A program made the translations under genes and the position numbers. A DNA stretch of 64,000 nt from Phoebastria nigripes (lineage: Eukaryota > Chordata > Aves > Procellariiformes > Diomedeidae): assembly GCA_035582835.1 (NCBI GenBank), contig JAYKAV010000444.1, positions 772,020 through 836,019 of the forward strand, given 5' to 3'. This document shows positions 35,601-47,939 of this stretch, piece by piece. How positions within the stretch are numbered: the first letter of the stretch is position 1; each line of letters begins with the position of its first letter. The notes beneath the pieces are model-generated. The model saw only the letters and a list, made by a program, of their open reading frames with translations. It was not told where the DNA came from and made no database searches.

Positions 35601-36705
35601 AGGTTGCTTTTGAATCGTGTTTGTAAGGAATAAGACTATCCTGCAGGAAGAAGCATACAGCAAAACTGCAGTTGGAGGCAGCTTCCCACGTGAGACAGTC
35701 AACCTGCAAATCAGCTGCACTCCCCTGGCAGACTGCAGCTTTCTGTTCACATGAGATGTTCTCTGTGATAAAGGACATTGTCTTCAGGAGAGAGATATCC
35801 CTAGCCTTTTAATAAGTCTGAGTAACTTAGGCACACTTGCATCTGAAATGCCAGAGCCACAGATGCCAGCCAGCTATGTCCTGGTGTTTGCCAGCTATGT
35901 CAAAAGAGAAAGGCGTGTACTTCTGTGATTTGGGTGCCCAGCCTGGCCCTCAAGCACTTCCCTGTTACCCAGGGGAAAGCTGAACTGGCTGGGCTGCAAA
36001 ATCCTGGACCTGCCATGCTTACTAAAGAGCTTCACCCCAGGACACTGTCTGTTGTTCCTAGCTAGGTGATATATNAATAACATCAGAATTTTACTGCCTG
36101 CTGTATTCACAGGACCTTAAGGTAGTGCAGTTTTAAAGAAAGGTTATGACTTGCAGCCAATGAAATGGTGTAATCCTATTCTTACTTTTANGTAGGTGAT
36201 CAAATTTTAAAATAGGTACATTCAGGCAAGTGACTACAGCAACTAAATGCTTTCTTGCTTGACAAACGTGTGTGGCTTTGAAATGAGATCTCTGAATTTC
36301 AGTGACAAAGGGTGCTTGTTATTTGGTTTTAATTGTTGCTTCTGACCAACCAACTAACGGGAGAACTAAGCTTTTTTCCAGTCATCTAAGGATGTTCTGG
36401 TTGAAGTTCAGGTGAAGACTTGTTTTCCTTGATTTACTGGGAGCTGTACATGAATAGTTACTACTGCATGTCCCATTTGCTGATGAACTGCAAGAGGGCA
36501 GAATAAGCAATTTTCAAAGAGTTATTGAGTTGAAACAGGAAGCAGACAAGATAGGAGCTTGTTTCCCTGCAGACTGAGCATTTGCATATGGAAGTGAAAC
36601 AGACCAGAAGCATTGAACCCATATTATCAGAACTTGACACTGTTTCACAGCTGCAGGGCTGGATATACCTGTGGGTGATCTGACTCTAGCTACACTCACA
36701 TTCAC
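32680..36705. other. Unique non-coding sequence
   Basis: No gene or element recognised. A short direct repeat, GCCAGCTATGTC, occurs twice near 35868-35900. Unresolved bases at about 36075 and 36191. Confidence 0.55.
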
Positions 36706-36711
36706 GGTTCA

Positions 36712-36782
36712 CCTACTGAAATCAATAGACTTTAATATAATTTAAATTCAAATCACTGCCAAAGAGATCAGACTCGGGCCCT
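36712..36782. repeat. Palindromic amniote repeat fragment
   Basis: TACTGAAATCAATAGACTTT ... TTTAAATTCAAATCA ... ATCAGACTCGGGCCC follows the layout of the same reptile/bird repeat (tgaaatcaatgggactt .. gacttcaatgg .. atcaggccc). Diverged and partial. Confidence 0.42.
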
Positions 36783-36784
36783 AT

Positions 36785-39700
36785 GGTTTCTGCATACCTC
36801 TAGAGAGCCTGGCTGAGCCCATTTCTGCATGGACTTTTGCCTCATATAACCCCATTACCTTTACTAGGACCACACAAATGTAATTCAGTGAAAAGCTGGC
36901 ACCACGTTTCCTGAAATTCAGTCCGTGAACTCGAGTTTCTGGGTGGATAGGCACATATTGTAATTCCTTTTCTAAAGATTGCATGTAATTCATCATGAAA
37001 ACAGAAGACCTCTCTTTTCCCAACAGTATTTATGATCCTCTGACCCTTTTACACAGGAATATGAGTTTGCCTTGGAGTCACTACTTAAAAACTTTCTTTC
37101 CCCACACTGGTATGCACATTTTGTGTCTTTTAAAAAATAGCTAGATGTACTAGCACAACTGAAGAAGGCGTTCTTTTTATTTTTTTTTTTTTTTTTACTA
37201 AATTTACTAAGTTTGTTGATTCTTCAGAGTGTTTGATACTCACTTAGGAGATGAAAACCAGATCACCTCAGTTCTAATGATGATCAAATATATTTGCCCT
37301 TTCATTGCCCTCCAGCTAACAAAACAGTTTAGTTAAATATTTATTTATCAGGCTTTTGTCATTAGAGTAACACATTTATAGTGATTCTAATCCACAAAAA
37401 GGTGCTACTTCGTAAGGCGGAAATACTGTTCCATAGCTCTGCACAACAAAACAAATACATTTATTTCAACCAGCACAATATATATTTGGAAGCAATTATT
37501 ACAATGTCAAACAAACAAACATCACTTAGCAGCTGATTACTTGCATATTACTCTTTCCATATATTAAATGATGGTATACCCAGCATAATCTATTTTATTT
37601 TCTCTCATTTTCCTCGCTGAATGCAAGGTCCTAACAGAAAGTACTTCAGACTTTTGCACTGTGGGAAGCCAAATAATTTCACCTTTGCCTAGCTACATAG
37701 ATTTTCCACAACTGCTCTCCCTTTGTTGCAAAGTTGCACCTGCCTATTTGCCTGCCAAAGAGTGCAGGGGTTTGGGGTTTTTTTCCCCATCTAACTCACC
37801 AGTGTGATGGTAGAGCCCTTTGCACTAACTGTTGCCCCTTCTTGGTGGGCACAGGAAGGGAGTCCTCAGCTGAAGGATCTCCCTCTATCCCTGAGGAAGG
37901 CAGGTGCTGCTACCTGCTCCCCAGCCTGGCGGTCAGCACATAGACCCAGGAACTATCCCAGTGTGGTAAGGTGCCCAGGCTGCTCTGGGTGGCAAAAAGA
38001 AGCAACCCACAAGAAAATCAGCCATCAGCAAGTGTAGTTAATCCAATGAAGATGCAAATATGTAAAAAGATGTTATGTCCCACAAAAACAGACTCTGAAG
38101 TTTGCTGAAAGCATGGATAGTCACATCCACTGATAAGAAGTGTATGATTGAAAAGAATAGACAAGCAAATATGGCAGTCTGTCATGGACAAAATAAGGCA
38201 GAACAGGGCTTCAGAGGATCTGATTGCATTTTCCTGCAGCACATCTGCATTTTGGGTGCAGACAGTTTCACTAAGGAAAAATTTTGTTCATACCTTGCTG
38301 ATGCAAGGTGGTACCATCTGCTGGGACCTTCCAGCTTGTTAATGATAGGGAGCCCTTGCATTGCTTGAAGAGACCAGAAATTTCACCAGTCCCTTGTACA
38401 GGGCTGACTTCCTCTCAGTTTACACATTAAGCCTATTTGCCTAAGGTGGCTAGATTTCACATTTGAGAAACACTTACAACCACACAATTTTTGGTGACTG
38501 CTCTCTGTGGCCTTCCAGGCGTTTGGGCACTGGCAGAAATCCAAGCACAGGCAAGGTTGTTCCAAGTGGCTTATAGAAGTGATGTATCACAGCACTCTTG
38601 GGATCACATGTTTTGGCTACATGAGAATAAATGCATATTTTCCAGTTGCATATTTCATTCTTGAAACATTTCTATCATATTTGTAGCCCCACAAAATCAA
38701 AAGTTTGGAGACAGAAAGAAATGCTGCAGTTTTGTTGTTTCGACTCTTTAAGCTGCGCACAGTCTGTTTCTGTGGTCCTGGTTCAGTTACCTAGGAAACA
38801 GCTGTAGGATGGAATTTATTTATTCTGTCTGAATAAGTGTCTGTGATATATACATGAGGCTTATCCTGCTTGTGTCTGTGGAAAATCAGTGAATGCTTTT
38901 ATTATTATTAGGCTGATACCAGGTATCTCCAACTACATGAGGGCAATTATTGGCGCTATTTAAATGGTTAACAAAATCCTCTGTAATTCCCAAAAGAGAA
39001 GGGAAAGAAGAACTGTTCAAATATATTATCAAGCATTTATGATGTTGGGTCAGAGAGGGAAGCCACAGGAGACCACAGCTGTCCGAAGCAAACGGGTTCC
39101 GGAGTCCAACTGGCCCCTTCCACAGAAGATAGCGGCGTGCATCTGGAGCATGCTGCGAGCCAAGCGGAGGGCTGCCCACGGCTCACCAAAGCCAGAGGTT
39201 CAGAGAGGAACAGACGTGGGGTCAGACCTTCTCGTCCAAATCACACCCCAGTAGCCAAGATAGTGAGTTTGTGAACTCAGTCAGCCCTGTCCCTAGGAGC
39301 CCCGGTAAAATGCCAGCTCTTGCAGGAGAGGATCAGGCAGAAGTCCATGTGCTCTTGTATCCTGACTTTGTTAGCTGTTACTGTACAGCACAGGGTAGTG
39401 ACCCACTCATGGACTGATGTACAGGCAAACCCCCATCTTTCACCTTTGCCCGTGCATCCTCACCACCCCCTTCCATGCACAGCGTGATGCCACATGAAAA
39501 GCCTGTGTTTCCAGGCTAGAAGACATTTTCTGATTCATTCCAGCTCCCAGTGGGAACCATCACTCTGTTGGCTCCTTGCCCTCATCTATTTCATTTATTT
39601 TTTTGACAAGAACACAATGTTTTCCCAGAGCGCCTATCCCAACATGCCCTGTGAACTTGGGGAAGGGAGAGAAGATCACCAGCCTGTTCCTTATCCCCAT

Positions 39701-40685
39701 CCTTCCTTGCTTTCCCGAAGCTCCCAACCACAATGACCTCCATGTGGACAACCTCCACCCTCGGTGGACCAGCATCACAGACCAGTACTCACACGCAGTG
39801 TGTGTCCAGCCAGACATATGCTGATGTAGGTTTCATGTTTTATACTACAGGGAAAAGTTAAATAGCAGACAGATTACAGCCCAGGCTTCATATAGATGTT
39901 TTTAAATGGTCATTCAGGCCTTGTTGGTAGTCCAGGAAGGGCTCTTCCAGTTCCCAAGGGTGACTGTGTGTGTAGCAGAGATGCCCACGTGCAGGGTTGG
40001 AACAATGCCGCTAAGTGAGGTTTTTCACTTCTGTTTCCCATTGTAATTGCTGTAATTGGTACAAAGGCAGAGCATCTGTGTTTACTTTTAGTAGTTGGTG
40101 TAGCTGTGGCTGCACTGGACACCAGCAATTTCTAAATTGGGATAGTCTCAGCCGGATTTGGCGCTCTGAGTCCCTGGGGCTGACACTACACCTCCCACTT
40201 CACAGCCTAGGCAGCCCTGCTGAATTGCACCCTGTAATCAGCTGCAAGCTCTGGGCCTGCAGTAGAGGTCAGGCTTTTGGCTATGTCACTTTAGCCAGCA
40301 TGTTGAGAAGAAAATCTTGTATTTCGGTAGGGTTCAGTTAGATGGCACAGGGAAATACTGTGTGAATAGAAATGTTTTCAAAGGAATTTAGCAATTTTAA
40401 TAGTAAATAAGCCTTCGATGACTACCCACTCTAAACTCTCCCACAGGGTGCACCAAGTGCACCCATATTCTAAGATCACTGTGTTTTAGATTGGTGACTT
40501 TTATCCTCCTTTCATAAGCTGTGTTGTGATGCTGCTACTGCTAAATGCAAAGGCGGCTGCTTGCTCTGCTCTGATTTATGCACCATGTAGTTCTGGTTTT
40601 AATAGGATTAAGTAAGAGGGAAGTAAAAGCAAAACGTGGCCATTTGCTGTATTTACTGTGTGTGTATCTTTATTGTAGTGTTTTG
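36785..40685. other. Unique non-coding sequence
   Basis: No gene recognised. Contains a run of 17 T at 37180-37196 and a GC-richer, CpG-bearing block at about 39060-39300. Confidence 0.5.
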
Positions 40686-40689
40686 GTAT

Positions 40690-40824
40690 TTCATCCAAAG
40701 ATCATAAAGTGCTTTACAAAGATGGTAAAATTATGAGCCGTACTTTATGGGTGGTAAAACTGACTCCGGTTAAGAGAATTTCCCAGTGTCACACAGAAAG
40801 TCAAGAGCAGGAAGAGACTGCAAG
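40690..40824 (+). repeat. MIR-like SINE relic
   Basis: CATAAAGTGCTTTACAAA, GATGGTAAAATTATGA, GGTGGTAAAACTGACTCCGG, TTAAGAGAATTTCCCAGTGT and CACACAGAAAGTCAAGAGCA follow in order the conserved part of MIR-type SINEs (...ctttacaaa...aaactgaggc..gaggttaagtgacttgcccaaggtcacacag...agtggcag...). The order and spacing are right. The copy is old and lacks its 5' tRNA-like head. Confidence 0.62.
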
Positions 40825-42210
40825 TTTTTTTAACTCTACATTCCCTCCTTTAATTGGTATATTATTTATTATAATTAATATAGGCTTTTCTTGATACCAC
40901 ATTAGCATAAAGCAATCCAAACCACTCTCAGAAATCACTTTTAAAAGCAGAGGAAACTGTTAAACTCATAGTGTGAGCATACAGGAAATTAAAGCGTGTA
41001 AGAGGTTTATGAATTTAACAGATGGCAATCTCTCAGCTCTTGGTACATATGATGCTACAAGTTTTTTAGGATATTTATTTGAGAGGAATTCATTACACTA
41101 CTAGTGTGGAGTATTCTTAAGAAAATCTTGCTTTTGCCTCTAGATGGCTCACCTGGAACTGCCATTGCAAAAATGTTATCCGAAAAGGAATTCCTACAGT
41201 AAATTCTCATGCTATATTGGCTTGCTTTTCCAGCAGCAATGGGGAGTCAGTCATGTAAGTGTATTATACCTGTGTAAAAACATTCTGCCAAATTGTTTTG
41301 CCTTTTGTAAGAACAAGAATAACAGATAGATTAGGGACAGAGCAGATTTATGAGTAAAGTAACGTTCTATTAGTCATTATAGTGAGTCACATCCTAAAAT
41401 ATCTTAGGGAGGGCTGTCTTTCTGGCTATAATAAACACTTTCCAGGTGCAGTCCTTGCTGTGGGGTAGGTGATATGTTAGGCAGTAATCACATTGTCGTC
41501 TGTCTATCGTATTTCTGCTCTGTAAATAAGAAATGGCATTTTCTCAGGGGAGTAGGATGCAGACTACGGTATGTAGTCCTAAGACTTCAAATCATATAAA
41601 AATAATCATGAATAATCTGTGTTTAACCTAGTAGCAATTAAAAAATACAAAAGCACTGGGGGAAAGAGCTAACAAGTTTTACTTCTCTTACTAAGCAATA
41701 TGGTTCACACAGGTTCATAAAAGTCCAGGTTAAAGTATATTTTCCTTATTATGTCCATAATAATTCATAAAGAAATTAAAAAGGACAGCTGGTGGCTGAG
41801 AACACAGTAAAACCCACCCAGCTTCCATGAGCAGAATTCAGAAAGGGCTGTCTGCGCACTGAAGCTCACAGGTTTTGTGTTGTGAGAACTGTAGTGTTTA
41901 GGGGAGTCCTGTCACAGCCTGCAGATACTGTGAATTCGATTTAGAGTGCTCAGGGGACACAAAACCATACAAGCAACGCAGAAATGAATGTCCTGTTCCT
42001 GGGGTTCCCGCGTACCTCACTGGAGTGTGAAAAAACTTCCTCAATGTTTTTATTTTATATGCTATGCATTTTGTTTTTTTTCTTCAATGGTTTCTTTAGG
42101 GTGAGATTAAAATCAACAGGAAAACCGCTTACATCACACCATTCTTCTGACTGCAATGGAGACTGTATTTATCCTTCATCTGCCAAACAGGAGCAGCCCC
42201 CTTTTTCTCA

Positions 42211-42323
42211 GCGGCGCCCCGTGCCGTTCCCGCTTGCGCATTCCACCTTTGTTCTCCGGGAGGAACTCCCCTTGACGTCGATATGTATTCCACACACCAG
42301 GCGAGTGCAGAGCCGGCAATCGA
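42211..42323. other. CpG cluster
   Basis: About 12 CpG dinucleotides occur in 113 bases, including GCGGCGCC, GACGTCGA and two CCGG, against a CpG-poor background. It is too short for a classic CpG island. It could be an exon, a regulatory element, or a younger repeat not yet decayed. Confidence 0.6.
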
Positions 42324-42487
42324 CAACCTCTGTGCTGCAGCCTGGGGAGAAGAATATTTCTCCAGATTGTTCCTTGCATTTTAATAGTCCTGAGAAAGTA
42401 GAAATCTCCATTTTCTGAATTGGAGAGACTAAATAAAGGAATAAAAGAAGGGTCAGGTAATGAAGTAAGGATTAAACTAATTTGATC

Positions 42488-42505
42488 TTTTTTTTTTTTT
42501 TTTTT
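42488..42505 (+). repeat. Poly(T) tract, 18 bases
   Basis: Uninterrupted T run following GATC; no flanking element recognised. Confidence 0.85.
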
Positions 42506-42757
42506 GTAATTCTACTATTTAGTCACACCAGCATCTGAGCAATACATTAAATGTTAAGAATGTAGCCTCAGATTGCATAGATGAGACAGAGAGATTCACC
42601 AGCCACTGTAAGTGAAGAACTGGGACATACAAAGATCATGACACATGCCCACACTTATAGAGAACTGGGAACAGGACTGAAATGTCTTGTAAAGTCTCTC
42701 CTGCCTCTCTGGTGCATGATTTTTGGGGAGGATTTTGTTAATATATAGTCAAAACTG

Positions 42758-42776
42758 AAAAAAAAAAAAAAAAAAA
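42758..42776 (+). repeat. Poly(A) tract, 19 bases
   Basis: Uninterrupted A run after AAAACTG. No polyadenylation-signal context or element body was recognised upstream, so a processed pseudogene is not supported. Confidence 0.85.
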
Positions 42777-44078
42777 TCAGAACACTATTCCTCACTGAAA
42801 CCTGGCTCCATCTCAGCCAAATTGCTTATTTTTTGTAAGCTAGTAATAAAAAGATCATCTCCAACATTAAGTCTTAAAAAAATGTTAAAAAGAGGTTGTG
42901 CCTGAACAGCTATCATGAACTTTGATAAATGTGCATCCTTAGAAACAACATAAATTTCTCAGGGTGGTCCCATGATGTATATCTGTGTGCCTGTGTTGTT
43001 CCTCCTGGTCACAAGTCTTTTTCCACATATGCAGGAATCTCACCTTCTTTCCCCAGATTCTGGGCTGCCGAACTCCTCTACCCATTGACATTCATCTCAA
43101 AAAAACTTAACTGTCACCTCTACCTCAACAAAGGGACATTACACGCATTTCCTGCCTGCCCCTCCCCCCCCATTTCAATCCACAGTCCATGATACAAAAG
43201 ATGCTAGATTTTTGTGCCTCCCAAATGAGATGATGAGAAACACCACCCCAGAAGTGGCTCTGCTGGTTTTTTTTCTGGTGGGAACTTCACTGAGATGAGA
43301 ACTGCAGAGCCCACTTAATCTTTGTGGTCTTTTCTACTTGCCAAGTCTGAAAGTTACAGTAAGGCTGAGGTAGGCTCCAACTGGAAGACTGATGTGTTTA
43401 GGAGAGGCCATTTATTAGGAGAAATTCTACCTCTTCCCCCATTCCCCTAGCACACATCAAACCCAAAAACAACCCAACCCTACTGCTCCTTGAAGAATTC
43501 GTCACAGTTCAGCACAACTAGCAAACCCAGCACAAGAAAAGCCCAGAGCTACGTTAACACAGAAACCAAATATGTACTGTTGGGTTGTTGTGTGGAAGGG
43601 AGGGTCCCTTTAGGTCAAGGGCAAGGGCAACAGCTGAGCAGAGATGTGGCTGCCTGCATTGTCGCTACTGTGCCTTTTGTATGTACATAAAACTTTGGTT
43701 TCCAGGGGTTTGCAGGCACAAACATCCCCCTGACACCCAAACAAATAATCAGAAATAAGTAACTCATGAAGCTGTTGATAATAAAGCCAGAGAATGGCCA
43801 TTCATAGAAATATGCACTACATCACTCCTCCTGGCTGCATGGTGATTCATCACCATTTCCCTTCTCTCGCCTTTTATTCTTTCGATTATCTTTGCTCAGG
43901 GATCCCTTAAACACTTTCCACCTAATTTTAGATATGTCTTTGTTTGAAATGCTAGATCTTGGAAAAAGCCCTTTTCATAGGAGTATTTCCTATAAGTAGG
44001 TCACTGCAGTAAAGGGGTTAGACGTGCAGCCTTAGCTGACAAGATACTTTGCTTTCTAAAGCACTCAATGCTGCCTTA

Positions 44079-44116
44079 CAAAAAAAGAAAGGAAGAAAAA
44101 AAAAGAAAGAAAAGAT
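44079..44116 (+). repeat. Purine (A/G) tract
   Basis: An all-purine run of A with single or paired G (for example AAAGAAAGGAAGAAAAAA). Simple sequence. Confidence 0.75.
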
Positions 44117-47100
44117 ACCCATTTGTTGACCTTTGTCTGGTGCTGGGTAAAGTGTCTTTCTGACCAGCTCAAGAGAGAGACATTAAACCAGTGATGTATA
44201 GAACTATATTTATACTCTGAATAAATAGACTAAAAATATCCCTTCAAACAGGGTAAGCTGTAATTTTAAATTGTAGCACTTCTAAAGAGCTTTCACTGAT
44301 ATCAGACACTCCCAGGCTCCAAGCAGCACAGCACTGAATTTTAATCAAATAACTGTGAAACCATTGCCACAAAATTGCAACCAAAATGTTTGTGTAATGT
44401 TATGTAGCTACGGAAACAAACTTCGGCTTCTAGAATTACCTTATTAACTGGTTCATAGCAGTGGGCTCATCGCAGGGTTTTGGCAGAGTTGCATGTTAGG
44501 CTGTGCAATTTCTCCTCTCACCCCAAAGATGAGTAAACTCATGTAGATTCAACAATGGGCAGGCATGAAGTGATATTGAGGCTTCATTAACTTTAGATTG
44601 ATTAAGGACAGAGCAAATTCCTACTTTACCATTAACAGCTGGGACTGGTAAATCAAAAGTTCTTGAATGCATGCAAATGCCACATGATGTTTATAACGGT
44701 ATTTCTCAATTATTTTATTACATAATCTTTCTTTTCAGACCCACTTCATTTCAGTTCGAGCTACTTAGGGTGCAAGTAAAGATACAACCTTTTGGTTACT
44801 ATGTATTATGCACCTCAGAAAGCATGACACTGAAGTTACTAGATTTTTTTTAAAAAATATGAATTACATTTAAAATAATCTATTTGCAGAGGCTTACTTG
44901 TGTTCTTCCCTACTAAGCTCCATTTAGGCTTTGTCAGGAACTATTGATATCTAGGAGTGCTCAGGGATCTGGAGGTCCCTCCACCCTTTTCATTCTCCTC
45001 CACCCCCTCAAATTTTTGGTGACAAAACACCAAAAATATTTGTGTGGACTGCATTCTCTTGCCTTACAGTCTCCCTAAAACAGGACAGTTTAGTACAGAG
45101 TATTCATTTGCTCTGTGAAAAAAAAGCAAATATTAAATGAGATATTAATTTTCTGCTGGGGATAACACAGGGCTATATTTTAGATGAAAGCCACTCTTTA
45201 TGTACCAATAAGCAGTTATCAAAAGCTAAATATTCTATAATTCAGTCATGCTGGAGATGAGTTTCAATATTTTTCTGTCTTTTTTTTTTTCTTTTTTAAT
45301 CTGACATAAAATGTCATCGGTATCTATTGAAATCTTCCTGTATGGAGGTGGAAGGCAGAAGAAAATTGTATGTTGGTGACAGAATAATTTTGCATGGTGT
45401 TTATTTAATGAATCTGTATTTGGGATGAAGACTATCCAGGCTCTAGAGTGGTGGCTGTGGTGGTGCTCCCACAGGCACACGGGGAAGGGCAGCAAGGTCC
45501 CAGCTCTGCCTGGCTGCCTTCCAGGGGGCTTGTCTTGGCTCAGAGCTGGAGGGGGCTGGTAGCTTTCGATGATCAGGGACTGCTGCTTGTTACTAAGCTT
45601 CCAAGAGAAGCACCAAGCATGGGTAACTCTTTCTGGTCACAGAGCAAGCTATGAAACACAAAGCAACCCTCAGGCTTATTTTCAGTCCTCTGTTTTCATC
45701 GTCCTTTGGAGGCTGTCTTTCTGTTACTTGCAAAGGGTATGGATGTAGGTGGTTGAACTCTCTTTACGACCAACTCACCTTGTGATGCAACCTTGCTAAG
45801 TCATCTGCTTTCAGCAGACAGAGATAGTAACACGCAGAGTCTTTACCAAAGATAATTCTTCAGGTAAATGAGATACCTGAGGGTCATCAGGCTCCACTCC
45901 CCACTCCTGTCCTGAGAGGACCATGTTCATGTCATCCCTTCCGCTGTAGCCTTAAGCAAATGTCAGAGAAAAAGTGCTTGGTTATACTTATTTCCTACGT
46001 CAAGAGAGTAGTGAGTAGTACAGAAACTTTCTCTCTTTCTCTCCCAGCAATATGAATATCAAACTTCACAGAAAGCCTCTGGAAAGCAGGGCATACCTGG
46101 GGAGCTCTGGGGAAAGCAAGCTTCTGCAGAAGCTCTGCAGATGGGGAGGGAGGAGAAACCCTTTGCAGAGCATCACAAAGGGATCCAACAAACTATCTAT
46201 TAGCTGCAGCCCTAACAATTGCACTCTGAACTCACGTTGTGGGTATCTGACAGATACCGTAGTACTTGTTGTCTCTTTACACCTGCCAATCCTGCCAAGG
46301 AAGGCAGACTTAGGGAGGACTATGAGTGAATCCAACGCGGGGGATCAGGCAAGCCTGGTCTGGGACAGGGGCTCGTGACGTATTCAATGCCCAGATCTGC
46401 CTGCCCTCCCAGCCAGGCCAGAGACCTGTCAGGAAGGTGGGTGCACTGCGAGGACATTGCCATTTGTCCACAGACAGCTGAAAAGGGAGCCATGTNGTGA
46501 GAGATAAAAGCAAAAGTCAGGGCAGCTGCAATAAGACCTGAGATGGCCATTACCCTTACCCAGAAAGGTTTAAATCTCTGTACTCTCCTTTCTAAATCTG
46601 TTTTTCTCATTTCTGCCAGCAGGAAGAATCAACCACAGTTTATGTTTAAATCTGGAAGAAACTAAACATTTGCTCTTGGGTGGGAGTCTGAGAAGCTGAA
46701 GATGCATGTTGCTCTAAACCCAATGTAAGAGCTCTCAGCACAGTGCTGATACCAAAGTCCAGCAGTGCTGATAAAGGCCCATCAACTTCAGCATGCTTTG
46801 AATATGAATGTGCTCTAAATACAAATATTTGCCTCCTTCACTTTAGACGTAGAAATCCAATAACTGGGTCATGATCCAGAAACAGTGTGAGAAAAAGGAA
46901 TTGTTCATGATAGTTAGAAAGGACTTGTGTTTATGGTCTTCACAAACTCATATTGACCAGTCATAAAACTACAGCCCCCAGAAAATGTGTAAGCCGGCCA
47001 ATTTCATATGGAAAATATGAAGACTTAGACATTAACATGAAGACTGTTTTGCAAAGCTGAAGTTAAGCATTAATGCCAAATCAAAACATTCAAATTCTGA

Positions 47101-47660
47101 GTCAGGTTCCCAAAAAGTATGAGATTGGCTTACAGCCTTTTCTCTTTTTTTTTTTTTTTAATAAGCATAAAGATTGTAGAGGTTGTTGTCTTCTGATTAC
47201 AGAGTCTAAAATTAAGATTTTCAAGCTTTCTCTGCATCCATGAGAACCAGAAGCTTACCTTTTCAAATGTGTAATCTGAGATTCTCATCATAAATCCAGG
47301 ATTTTAGATCTTAAAGAAAACATGAAATATTGTTAGGTTTATGATAAAATCACAAGACCTGGTAGTGCTGCTTAAGCCTGTGTTTTCTCAGCTTTCCTAT
47401 GAACACAAATTACAGGATGTTCCTAAGGTTTTCCTGGAAAGGAGAACTGTGCCAGGAGAATGCCTGTGCCATTTACAATGGTAATATTCAGACTGGTTGT
47501 TAATTTCAAACTTGGTTGTTAGTCTCAATAAATAAAATACTTAAAGTCTGATTTTTTTGAAGATTTGAACATCCACAATTGCCATTGACTTCAGACAGGG
47601 TTTTTATTGTTGGTCCCTCTAAAAATCACACTCAGACCAACTGTTTTTTTTAGTAAGGAC

Positions 47661-47932
47661 ATCAGAATAACTGTACTGAACCAGACCAGAAGTCTCTCTA
47701 GCCCATTTTCTATTTCTGACAGCGGTCAATAACCTCACTGAGAAAGAGCAGGGCAGGCACACTTCAGTGATGCACTCTTCCAGCCTCCAGAAACAAGCAG
47801 ATCAGAAACTTTCTGAGCCACAAGCATCACCAATGCATTTTACAGCCCCTGATGGATTGTTCTTATACCAGAATCCTTGTAAACTTTAAGTATCTTGTAT
47901 TGCACATTGCGTGAAGAACCTGCTTTGGTTTT
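47661..47932 (-). repeat. Ancient amniote CR1 LINE, antisense 3' end
   Basis: ATCAGAATAACTGTACTGAA, CCAGACCAGAAGTCTCTCTA, GCCCATTTTCTATTTCTGAC and AGCGGTCAATAAC are the reverse complement of the CR1 tail common in turtles (sense: '..gacaggatactgggctagatggacc..ggtctgaccc..ttcttatg'). Further in, CAGCCCCTGATGGATTGTTC and TTGCACATTGCGTGAAGAAC match the antisense of the ORF2 C-terminal region. The element's 3' end is at the left edge. Degenerate. Confidence 0.8.
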
Positions 47933-47939
47933 CTGAGTA

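Larger units (their letters stand above)
40830..47655. other. Unique non-coding sequence with homopolymer tracts
   Basis: No gene recognised. The longest frame in the window (41984-42418 +, 144 codons) overlaps a CpG cluster and has open frames opposite it. It reads as no known protein. T18 at 42488-42505, A19 at 42758-42776, a purine tract at 44079-44116, and T15 at 47145-47159. A perfect 16-bp palindrome lies at 46119-46134. Confidence 0.5.

Noticed and set aside
41984..42418. 144-codon open frame on the + strand
   Set aside because: No recognisable domain, skewed composition with a T-run-encoded Phe stretch, and three overlapping frames on the opposite strand. Kept only as a CpG-cluster observation.
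42758..42776. Poly(A) run as the tail of a processed pseudogene
   Set aside because: No polyadenylation signal or cDNA-like body was found upstream, and no target duplication was seen.
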